From: Micromonospora chalcea | GTDB lineage: Bacteria > Actinomycetota > Actinomycetes > Mycobacteriales > Micromonosporaceae | Reading direction: 5' to 3' | DNA length: 40,497 nucleotides | NCBI RefSeq assembly: GCF_002926165.1 | Contig: NZ_MAGP01000140.1 | Location: 1-40,497, forward strand | Shown: positions 8,125 to 15,128 of the stretch, piece by piece | How positions within the stretch are numbered: position 1 is the stretch's first letter | Layout of the letters: each line of letters starts with the position of its first letter | Made by a program: the position numbers and the translations under genes | The notes under the pieces: generated by a model | Databases searched by the model: none | What the model saw: only the letters and a program-made list of their open reading frames with translations | Told to the model about the DNA's origin: nothing

Positions 8125-9516
8125 TCAGGCGTGCGCGTGCAGCGGCTTGCCGGCCAGGGCCAGGTGCGCCTCGCCCAGAGCCTCGTTCTGCGTCGGGTGG
8201 GCGTGCACGAGCTGCGCCACCTCGGCCGGGTACGCCTCCCAGTTGTAGATGAGCTGCGCCTCGCCGATCAGCTCACCGACCCGGGCGCCGACCATGTGCA
8301 CGCCGACCACCGGGCCGTCGTCCACCCGGACCAGCTTCACGTGGCCCGCGGTCTTGAGGATCTGGCTCTTGCCGTTGCCGCCCAGGTTGTAGTTGTACGT
8401 CTTGATCTTGTCGGCGCCGTACTGCTCCTTGGCCTTCGCCTCGGTCAGGCCGACCGACGCCAGCTCCGGGTCGCAGTACGTCACGCGCGGGATGCCGGCC
8501 TCGTCGATCACGGCCGGGCTCTTCCCGGCGATCTCCTCGGCGACGAAGATGCCCTGCTGGAAGCCGCGGTGCGCGAGCTGCAGGCCGGGCACGATGTCGC
8601 CGACCGCGTAGACGTTCGGCACGCTGGTGCGCAGCCGCTCGTCGGTCAGCACGTAACCGCGGTCCATCTTGACGCCCTGCTCCTCGTAGCCGAGGCCGGC
8701 GGTGTTCGGGCCGCGGCCCACGGCGACCAGCAGCAGCTCGGCCTCGACCGTGTCACCGCCCTGAATCGTCAGCTTCACGCCCTTGTCGGTCTTCTCGACC
8801 TTCTCGAACGGCTTGCCGACCTTGAAGTTGATCTTCCGCTTGCGGAACGCCCGCTCCAGCGCCTTCGACGACTCCTCGTCCTCGGCGGCGACCAGGCGGG
8901 GCAGCGCCTCGACGATGGTCACGTCCACGCCGAAGGACTTCCAGACGCTGGCGAACTCGACGCCGATCACGCCGCCGCCGAGCACGATCGCCGAGGACGG
9001 CACGCGGTCCAGGGTCAGGGCGTGGTCGCTGGTGATGATCCGCTCGCCGTCGACGTCCAGGCCGGGCAGGCTCTTCGCGTACGAGCCGGAGGCCAGCACG
9101 ACGTTACGGCCGGTGTAGCGCTTGCCGTCCACCTCGACGACGTTCTTGCCGACCAGCTTGCCGGCGCCCGCCACGAAGGTGATCTTCTTGCTGCTGCCCA
9201 CCAGGCCCTGCAGGCCCTTGTACAGGCGGGAGATCACGCCGTCCTTGTACGAGTTGACCGCCTTCATGTCGATGCCCACCAGCTCGGCCTTCACGCCGAA
9301 CTGCTCGGACTCGCGGGTCTGGTCGGCGATCTCGGCGGCGTGCAGCAGCGCCTTGGTCGGGATGCACCCGTTGTGCAGGCACGTCCCGCCGAGCTTGCTC
9401 TTCTCGATGAGGGCGACGGAGAGGTCCAGCTGGGCGGCACGCAGCGCCGCCGCGTAGCCGCCGCTACCACCTCCGAGGATGACGATGTCGAAGGTCGTGT
9501 CGTTCGGCTCGCTCAC
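8125..9516 (-). CDS. lpdA: Dihydrolipoyl dehydrogenase E3 (463 aa)
   Basis: FAD-dependent E3 that reoxidises the dihydrolipoyl groups of E2 and passes electrons to NAD+. The FAD-binding Rossmann motif is GGGSGG (residues 15-20), and the redox-active disulfide is GGTCLHNGC (Cys46 and Cys51). The NAD-binding motif lies at GGGVIGVEFASVW. The C-terminal interface carries the proton-relay pair in HAHPTQNE (His about 440, Glu about 445). The start is GTG 9516, seven or so nt after GGGAG; an in-frame upstream extension with no family match was dropped. It is immediately upstream of the E2 gene. As I recall, Streptomyces has the same lpdA-E2 pair next to an aminopeptidase gene. Confidence 0.95.
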   Translation of the reverse strand: MSEPNDTTFDIVILGGGSGGYAAALRAAQLDLSVALIEKSKLGGTCLHNGCIPTKALLHAAEIADQTRESEQFGVKAELVGIDMKAVNSYKDGVISRLYKGLQGLVGSSKKITFVAGAGKLVGKNVVEVDGKRYTGRNVVLASGSYAKSLPGLDVDGERIITSDHALTLDRVPSSAIVLGGGVIGVEFASVWKSFGVDVTIVEALPRLVAAEDEESSKALERAFRKRKINFKVGKPFEKVEKTDKGVKLTIQGGDTVEAELLLVAVGRGPNTAGLGYEEQGVKMDRGYVLTDERLRTSVPNVYAVGDIVPGLQLAHRGFQQGIFVAEEIAGKSPAVIDEAGIPRVTYCDPELASVGLTEAKAKEQYGADKIKTYNYNLGGNGKSQILKTAGHVKLVRVDDGPVVGVHMVGARVGELIGEAQLIYNWEAYPAEVAQLVHAHPTQNEALGEAHLALAGKPLHAHA

Positions 9517-9549
9517 ATCCAACTCCCAGGTCGCGTCACTGCATCGGGG

Positions 9550-9565
9550 GTTACGGCGGAGTAAC
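9550..9565. promoter_or_regulatory. Inverted repeat upstream of lpdA
   Basis: GTTAC and GTAAC flank GGCGGA, giving a 5-bp-arm palindrome 34 bp upstream of the lpdA start in the divergent region. The arms are short; this is a weak candidate for a regulator site. Confidence 0.25.
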
Positions 9566-9694
9566 AGGCACACCCCACCTCGGTCATCTTGTCACCACCA
9601 CGGACCGGGCGCGTACCGAGGTGCCCAACGACACGTCGGTGACACGTACCCTTGGCACCGTCCTCGATGACGGCTTGGGGGAGGAGTGGATTCG

Positions 9695-10024
9695 GTGGGG
9701 TTGTTCCGACGACGAAAGCGGGCCGCCCCGGCGAGCCGCGACCGTGCCGCCGACCGCGCCGATCTGGACCACTTGGAGAACTTCGTCCGGACCCGTAAGG
9801 GCGTCGAGGCGTACATCGAACCCCGTACGACGGTCACCGAGACCACGATCATGCTGATCGCCGACGACGGCGAGTGGACCCGGCGGCGCGTGGGCGGGCC
9901 GGACGAGGCCCGCCGCTGGGCGCACCGGATCGCCATCCCGATCTACGACGTGCGGCTGATGGGCTATCCGCAGCGCATGCGCGACTACAACGAACGCCGC
10001 AAGCGTCGTCCCGAGTTGTTCTGA
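9695..10024 (+). CDS. Conserved actinobacterial protein of unknown function (109 aa)
   Basis: Small basic soluble protein, without signal peptide or membrane segment. The N-terminus is Arg/Lys rich (GLFRRRKRAAPASRDRAA). A middle block LDHLENFVRTRKGVEAYIEP leads into TVTETTIMLIADDGEWTRR, then an Ala/Arg helix, then IPIYDVRLMGYPQRMRDYNE and a basic tail. The GTG at 9695 is preferred to the GTG at 9686 because GGGGGAGGAG ends 8 nt before it. I remember related proteins beside lpdA in other actinomycetes, sometimes loosely labelled oxidoreductase, but no cofactor motif is visible. It is divergent from lpdA across 178 bp, which suggests shared regulation. Function unknown. Confidence 0.8.
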   Translation: MGLFRRRKRAAPASRDRAADRADLDHLENFVRTRKGVEAYIEPRTTVTETTIMLIADDGEWTRRRVGGPDEARRWAHRIAIPIYDVRLMGYPQRMRDYNERRKRRPELF

Positions 10025-10042
10025 GCGGGCGCGGGCGCGGGT

Positions 10043-10098
10043 GTTAAAAAGGGCCCCTTCTACAACGCGAGGCGTTAAGAAGGGGCCCTTCCTTACAC
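10043..10098. repeat. Two-module intergenic repeat, copy 1
   Basis: Two successive modules, each GTTAA followed by AAGGG-CCC-type palindromic sequence, joined by a GCGAGGC spacer and ending in CCTTACAC. The second module contains AAGGGGCCCTT, a perfect palindrome. It fills most of the gap between a plus-strand gene (ends 10024) and the minus-strand aminopeptidase (ends 10100). Copy 2, with the same architecture, lies at 37127-37184 in another convergent gap. I remember similar sequences in Micromonospora genomes. A terminator role is plausible but no T-tract is present. Confidence 0.75.
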
Positions 10099-10099
10099 G

Positions 10100-11668
10100 T
10101 CAGCCGTTGGTGGCGACGTCCTCGACCAGGTGCACGAGCGTACGCACCGGCACGCCGGTGCCGCCCTTGGTCCAGTAGCCGGTCGCCTCGCCCGAGTGGT
10201 AACCCGGACCGGCGATGTCGATGTGCGCCCACGCCACGTCGTCGGTGACGAACTCGCGCAGGAACACGCCGCCCTGCAGCATGTGCCCGGCCCGGTCCAT
10301 CCCGGCGTTGACCTGCGAGATGTCCGCGACGTCCGACTCCATGCCCTTGCGCACGTCGTCCGGCAGCGGCATCGGCCAGGCCGGCTCACCGGTCGCGTCA
10401 CCGGCCACCCGCACCCGCTCGCACAGCTCCGGGGTGCCCATCACACCGGCGATCCGCTTGCCCAGCGCGATCACCTGCCCGCCGGTCAGCGTGGAGGTCT
10501 CGAACAGGTAGTCCGCGCCGTCCGCGCAGGCCCGCGCCATCGCGTCGGCCAGCACCATCCGGCCCTCGGCGTCGGTGTTCAGCACCTCCACCTTCTTGCC
10601 GTTGAACATGCTGATCACGTCGCCCGGCCGGTAGCTGGCGCCCGACGGCATGTTCTCCGCCATCGGCAGGTAGCCGGTGACGGTGACCGACGGCTTGAGC
10701 GCCGCGATCGCCAGCATGGCCGCGCCGACCGCCGCCGCGCCGGCCATGTCCGACTTCATCTCCCACATGCCCTGCGCCGGCTTGATCGAGATGCCGCCGG
10801 TGTCGAACGTGATGCCCTTGCCGACCAGCGCGACCCGCTTGCCGTTGCCGCCGCCCTCCGGCGTCCAGGTGAGCTTCACCAGCCGCGGCGGGGCCTCGGA
10901 GCCCTGGCCGACGGCGAGGATGCCGCCGTAGCCACCGGCCTTGAGCGCCGCCTCGTCCAGCACCTCGACCTCCAGCCCCGCCTCGCGGGCGGCGGCGGAG
11001 ACGGCGTCGGCGAACGCCGGGGGACGCAGCTCGTTCGGCGCGGTGTTCACCCAGTCCCGGCTGGTCCGCACCGCGCCGGCTACCGCCTGCGCCCGCGCGA
11101 CCTCGGCCTGGGCGGTCGCGTCGGCCGCGTCCGGCACCGCCACCAGCACCTCGGCCACCGGCTCACGGCGGGCCGGCTGCGGCTTGGTCTTGTAGCCGGC
11201 GAACCGGTAGCCGCCCAGCAGCGCGCCCTCGGCGACCGCGCGCAGCGCGGCCGGGGCGTCGGCGTCGTCGGGCAGCGGCAGGGCCAGGGCGACGCGCGCC
11301 GCGCCGGCCAGCGCCCGTACGGCGGCGCCGGCGGCCCGGCGCAGCGACTCCGGGGCCGGAGCGGCGCCCGAGGGCTCCGGGCCGAGGCCGACGGCCACGA
11401 CCAGCGGGGCGGTCACGGTGCCCAGCGTGGCCAGCTTGATCACCTCGCCCGGGCCACCTGTCGCGCCGAGCAGGGCCAGCGTCTCGGTCAGCTTTCCGTC
11501 GAACGCGGCGGCGATGCTCTCCCCGCCGGTGGCCAGCAGCAGGGCGTGGGCGGGTGCGCCGCTGCCCGGCTCGGTGGTCTGGCTGTGCACGCCGATCACG
11601 ATCGCGTCGACGGCGAGTTCGGCGGGGTCGGTGTCGACCAGGCTGAGGGTGGTGCGGGGCGATGTCAC
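10100..11668 (-). CDS. pepA: Leucyl aminopeptidase, M17 family (522 aa)
   Basis: Cytosolic dinuclear-metal exopeptidase that removes N-terminal residues from peptides. The N-terminal macro-like domain covers about residues 1-180 and the catalytic domain the rest. The catalytic domain has the metal and active-site blocks VGKGITFDTGGISIKP and MKSDMAGAAAV and the family signature NTDAEGRMVLADA near residue 360. The end (YWTKGGTGVPVRTLVHLVEDV) is typical. Start ATG 11668 gives full family length. It is divergent from gcvT across 166 bp. The stop codon lies two bases from the two-module repeat that separates it from the convergent 109-aa gene. Confidence 0.95.
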   Translation of the reverse strand: MTSPRTTLSLVDTDPAELAVDAIVIGVHSQTTEPGSGAPAHALLLATGGESIAAAFDGKLTETLALLGATGGPGEVIKLATLGTVTAPLVVAVGLGPEPSGAAPAPESLRRAAGAAVRALAGAARVALALPLPDDADAPAALRAVAEGALLGGYRFAGYKTKPQPARREPVAEVLVAVPDAADATAQAEVARAQAVAGAVRTSRDWVNTAPNELRPPAFADAVSAAAREAGLEVEVLDEAALKAGGYGGILAVGQGSEAPPRLVKLTWTPEGGGNGKRVALVGKGITFDTGGISIKPAQGMWEMKSDMAGAAAVGAAMLAIAALKPSVTVTGYLPMAENMPSGASYRPGDVISMFNGKKVEVLNTDAEGRMVLADAMARACADGADYLFETSTLTGGQVIALGKRIAGVMGTPELCERVRVAGDATGEPAWPMPLPDDVRKGMESDVADISQVNAGMDRAGHMLQGGVFLREFVTDDVAWAHIDIAGPGYHSGEATGYWTKGGTGVPVRTLVHLVEDVATNG

Positions 11669-11763
11669 GAAAGCTACTCCGGGCGGGCCGGGCCGGCCGC
11701 GTCGTCGCGTACCGGCGGTGAAGGTGTCTCCGGCGGCAACCTACCCGCCGGAAGGCGTGGGTG

Positions 11764-11799
11764 TCCCGCCGATGCGCGCCGACGGGATCCCGCCGATGC
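11764..11799. repeat. Direct repeat in the pepA-gcvT intergenic region
   Basis: TCCCGCCGATGC occurs at 11764-11775 and again at 11788-11799, a 24-bp period. It lies 36-71 bp before the gcvT start. The region was searched by eye for a glycine riboswitch and none was recognised. The repeat may be a regulator site or a small local duplication. Confidence 0.35.
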
Positions 11800-11834
11800 T
11801 AACCACAGTCGTCGCGGCCGGTAAGTTGCCACCC

Positions 11835-12959
11835 ATGACCGAGGTGACCTCCGACGCCGCCGAGACCCGGCTGCGCCGCTCCCCGCTGCACGAGCGGCAC
11901 ACCGCGCTCGGCGCGAAGTTCGCCCCCTTCGGGGGCTGGCAGATGCCGCTGGAGTACGCCGGTGGCGGCGTGCTCAAGGAGCACACCGCCGTCCGCGAGG
12001 GCGTCGGCGTGTTCGACGTCTCGCACCTGGGCAAGATCCGGGTCACCGGGCCGGGCGCGGCGGACTTCGTCAACGCCTGCCTCACCAACGACCTCGGCCG
12101 GATCGCCCCCGGTCAGGCGCAGTACACGCTCTGCTGCGACGACGCCACCGGCGGCGTGGTGGACGACATCATCGCCTACCTGCACGCCGACGACCACGTC
12201 TTCCTGATCCCCAACGCCGCGAACACCGCCGAGGTGGCCCGCCGGCTGCGCGCCGCCGCGCCCGCCGAAGTCACCGTCACCGACGAGCACGAGGCGTACG
12301 CGGTGCTCGCCGTCCAGGGCCCGCGCTCGGCGGACCTGCTGGGCGCGCTCGGCCTGCCCACCGGGCACGACTACATGAGTTTCTCCACCGCCACGCTCGA
12401 CGGGGTGGAGCTGACCGTGTGCCGCACCGGCTACACCGGCGAGCTGGGCTACGAGCTGGTCGTGGCGTCCGAGCACGCGGTCGCCGTCTGGGACGCGCTC
12501 TTCGCCGCAGCCGGCGACGTCCGTGCCTGCGGCCTGGCCGCCCGGGACACGCTGCGCACCGAGATGGGCTACCCGCTGCACGGGCAGGACCTGTCCCCGG
12601 AGATCACCCCGGTGCAGGGCCGCTCCGGCTGGGCGGTGGGCTGGGACAAGCCGGCGTTCTGGGGCCGCGACGCGCTGCGCGCCGAGAAGGCCGCCGGACC
12701 CGCCCGTACGCTGCGCGGCCTGACCGCTGTCGACCGGGCCATCCCGCGCCCCGGCATGGCCGTGTACGCGGGCGACCGGCAGGTCGGCACCGTCACCAGC
12801 GGCACGTTCAGCCCGACGCTCAAGCACGGCGTCGCGCTGGCGCTCGTCGACACCGACCCGAAGCTGGCCGACGGCGAGGAGCTGGAGGTGGACATCCGGG
12901 GCCGCCGTGCCCGGATGCGCCTGACCCGGCCGCCGTTCGTCAAGCCCTCGGTGCGCTGA
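11835..12959 (+). CDS. gcvT: Glycine cleavage system T protein, aminomethyltransferase (374 aa)
   Basis: Tetrahydrofolate-dependent aminomethyltransferase of the glycine cleavage complex; releases ammonia from the aminomethyl-lipoyl H protein and forms methylene-THF. Typical blocks are FAPFGGWQMPLEY, VGVFDVSHLGKIRV (with the catalytic-region Asp), CRTGYTGELGYELVV, LAARDTLRTEMGYPLHG and the C-terminal GTVTSGTFSPTLKHGVALA. ATG 11835 gives normal length; the in-frame upstream reading into the pepA start region was rejected. The other glycine cleavage genes are not in the window. The 3' end contains a 16-bp near-duplication that includes its stop codon. Confidence 0.96.
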   Translation: MTEVTSDAAETRLRRSPLHERHTALGAKFAPFGGWQMPLEYAGGGVLKEHTAVREGVGVFDVSHLGKIRVTGPGAADFVNACLTNDLGRIAPGQAQYTLCCDDATGGVVDDIIAYLHADDHVFLIPNAANTAEVARRLRAAAPAEVTVTDEHEAYAVLAVQGPRSADLLGALGLPTGHDYMSFSTATLDGVELTVCRTGYTGELGYELVVASEHAVAVWDALFAAAGDVRACGLAARDTLRTEMGYPLHGQDLSPEITPVQGRSGWAVGWDKPAFWGRDALRAEKAAGPARTLRGLTAVDRAIPRPGMAVYAGDRQVGTVTSGTFSPTLKHGVALALVDTDPKLADGEELEVDIRGRRARMRLTRPPFVKPSVR

Positions 12960-12992
12960 GGCCGGAGGCGGATCGGCCCTCGGCGCGCTGAG
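12945..12992. repeat. Near-duplicate over the gcvT stop codon
   Basis: CCCTCGGTGCGCTGAG (12945-12960, containing the gcvT TGA) recurs as CCCTCGGCGCGCTGAG (12977-12992), one mismatch, 32 bp later. The spacing is not a multiple of three, so it is a non-coding copy of the gene end. It occupies most of the 42-bp gap to the convergent gene. Confidence 0.4.
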
Positions 12993-13001
12993 CCGCGCGG
13001 G

Positions 13002-14291
13002 TCAGTCCTCGCCGCGCTCCCCGGCGTCGAGGACTGCCTGCGTCCAGCCGCCCTCCAGCACGCCGGTGCCGTCCAGCACCGCCCAGTCGACCACGTCCGA
13101 CGCCTCCACCACCACGGGTGAGCCGATCCGTACGCTCGGGTCGGTGTTGGCGTCGCTGGCGCTCGCGCCGACGATCCGTTCCGGGCTCTCCCACGAGGTC
13201 ACCCCGGCCCAGACGTACTCGGGGCCGTCGTCGCCGGGCAGCCCGTACTTGACCACGAGCTGGCTCTCCTCGGGCAGCCGCCCGGCCAGGAACCGGGCCC
13301 GGATGTCGCCGAGCGCCTCCCGGGCGGTCTCCACCGCGCGGCTCATCGCGTCACCGGTGCGGGTGTAGCGCACGTCCGGCTGGATGCCGTTGAACAGCGT
13401 CGCGCAGGCGGCGGCGAAGTAGCGGCCGGGCGGACCCGGATGCCCGGGCGGCGGGTTGAGGCTCAGGAACGAGTCGGCGTCCGGGTCGGTGGCCGGGTCC
13501 AGCTCCAGCCGCAGCAGCACCGGCGCGGTCGCGCCGTGCTGCTCCGGATTGCCGTACGCCACGGCGATGTCGTGCCCGGTCACCGTGGCCAGCACGGGAA
13601 GCTGCACGAACGCCGGCACCTCCTCGCCGGCCAGCCCGTCGGTCCAGTCCCGCAGCAGCCGCCGGGCCGCGCCGGTCATCACCGCGCCCCACGCCCGGGT
13701 CAGGTGGTCCGGCACGCCCTGGGCCTGCAACTCCAGCAGGCCGAACCGGCGCAGCCCCTTCGTGGTGAACCACAGCCCGTCGGAGTCCGAGGAGTAGGGC
13801 ACCAGCACCCAGTCGACGAGCCGGATCCGGCCCTGCTCGTCGAGCCGCGAGCGCAGCGCCGCCGCCGGGTCGAGGAACTGGAGGCCGAAGACGTCCACCA
13901 CGTCCCCGCCGACCGTCTCGGCGACCGCGGCGGCCACCGCGCGGGCGGCCCACTCGTGCGCGGGCGGCCAGCCCGGCCGGTACTCGGCCTGCACCACCAC
14001 CAGGTGGGTGGCGGCGGCCAGCCGGGCCAGTTGCTCCTCGGTGGCGCCGAACGCGGTGAGCAGGTCCGGCGGCAGCTCGGGGAACTCGTCGACGGTACGG
14101 GTGTCGACGGTCATCAGCGGGCTGTCGAGCATCTGCTTGGCCAGCCCGTGCACCGGCTCGGCGAGCCGCCCGGCCAGCCCTTCCACTGCGGTCTTCGGGC
14201 TCACCTTGGGCAGCCCGGTGATCGGCACCAGATAGGTCGCGTCGAGCGACTCGGGCACCGGTACCGGCAGGAAGTCGTCCGTGATGAGCAT
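13002..14291 (-). CDS. DUF2314 domain-containing protein (429 aa), function unknown
   Basis: Soluble protein with no signal peptide. The C-terminal 110 residues resemble DUF2314: an AREALGDIRARFLAGRL helix, then LVVKYGLPGDDGPEYVWAGVTSW, and a G-x-V-VVEASDVVDWAVLDG end. The first 300 residues look like a separate alpha/beta domain and begin LPVPVPESLDATYLVPITG; an Asp/Glu-rich segment LRLELDPATDPDADSF lies in the middle. I do not recognise a function for this part; a DUF4261-like relation is possible. The start is ATG 14291. It is convergent with gcvT and 63 bp upstream of cobS stop-side, on the same strand as the cobalamin genes but transcribed after them. Confidence 0.8.
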   Translation of the reverse strand: MLITDDFLPVPVPESLDATYLVPITGLPKVSPKTAVEGLAGRLAEPVHGLAKQMLDSPLMTVDTRTVDEFPELPPDLLTAFGATEEQLARLAAATHLVVVQAEYRPGWPPAHEWAARAVAAAVAETVGGDVVDVFGLQFLDPAAALRSRLDEQGRIRLVDWVLVPYSSDSDGLWFTTKGLRRFGLLELQAQGVPDHLTRAWGAVMTGAARRLLRDWTDGLAGEEVPAFVQLPVLATVTGHDIAVAYGNPEQHGATAPVLLRLELDPATDPDADSFLSLNPPPGHPGPPGRYFAAACATLFNGIQPDVRYTRTGDAMSRAVETAREALGDIRARFLAGRLPEESQLVVKYGLPGDDGPEYVWAGVTSWESPERIVGASASDANTDPSVRIGSPVVVEASDVVDWAVLDGTGVLEGGWTQAVLDAGERGED

Positions 14292-14354
14292 GCCGTCCCC
14301 CTCGACCGCGCCGGTGCACTCGCCCCGAACGCTACCCGCCCGGACCGGTGACGC

Positions 14355-15128
14355 TCAGCCGGTCAGCACCAGTCCCAGGTAGGACAGCGTGGTGACGATC
14401 TCCACGAGCGCCCCGAGCACGTCGCCGGTGATGCCGCCGAAGCGGCGTACCAGGTGCCGGAGCAGCCCGGCCGCGACGGCGAGCGCGCCGAGCACGGCGA
14501 TCGGCCCCTGCCACGGACGGTCCGGCGCCGCGGGCACGGCCGCCAGCGCGACGGCGACCGCGCCGAGCGCCAGCGCGCCCCACCCGACGGTGCCGGCCAC
14601 GAGCGCGCCCAGGCCCTCCGGCCGCGCGGCCGGCACGCCGCGCCGGCAGGCCAGGCCGACGGCGAGCCGCCCGGCCGCGGCCGCGGCGACCACGGCGGCG
14701 AACGCGGCGAGCGCGTCCCGCCCGGCCAGCTCCGCGAGCACCGCGCTCTGGAGCAGGAGTACGATCACCAGCGCGACCACCCCGAACGGGCCGACGTCCG
14801 GCTGCTTCATGATCTCCAGCGCGGCCGGACCACGCCGGTACGAGCCGAGCGCGTCCACGGTGTCGGCCAGCCCGTCCAGGTGCAGCCCCCGGGTGAGCAG
14901 CGCGCCCAGCCCCACCGTGACCACGGCGGCGACGAGCGGTGGCGCGAGCGCGCCGGTGAGCAGCAGCACCCCGCCGAGTACGGCGCCGAGCAGCGCCCCG
15001 ACCAGCGGGGCGAGCGCCATCGCGGTGCCGGCGGCGGCCCGGTCGACCCGGCCGGCGCGTACCGGTGCGGTGGTGAACGTGGTGAGCGCCAGCCGGATGC
15101 CGTCGGCGAGCCGCGACTCAGTCGGCAC
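14355..15128 (-). CDS. cobS: Adenosylcobinamide-GDP ribazoletransferase (257 aa)
   Basis: Membrane enzyme that joins adenosylcobinamide-GDP to alpha-ribazole (phosphate) in the last steps of cobalamin assembly. The signature motif is RGLHLDGLADTVDALGS (about residues 84-100), followed by alternating hydrophobic segments through ALEIMKQPDVGPFGVVALV, the second conserved block. Six to seven membrane segments are likely. The start at 15128 overlaps the end of the CobU-CobT fusion gene by 11 bp, so the two are translationally coupled and the nucleotide-loop enzymes are made together. Confidence 0.95.
   Translation of the reverse strand: MPTESRLADGIRLALTTFTTAPVRAGRVDRAAAGTAMALAPLVGALLGAVLGGVLLLTGALAPPLVAAVVTVGLGALLTRGLHLDGLADTVDALGSYRRGPAALEIMKQPDVGPFGVVALVIVLLLQSAVLAELAGRDALAAFAAVVAAAAAGRLAVGLACRRGVPAARPEGLGALVAGTVGWGALALGAVAVALAAVPAAPDRPWQGPIAVLGALAVAAGLLRHLVRRFGGITGDVLGALVEIVTTLSYLGLVLTG

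Noticed and set aside
11669..11834. Glycine riboswitch upstream of gcvT
   Set aside because: The 166-bp leader lacks the conserved paired aptamer sequence; only a short direct repeat was found.
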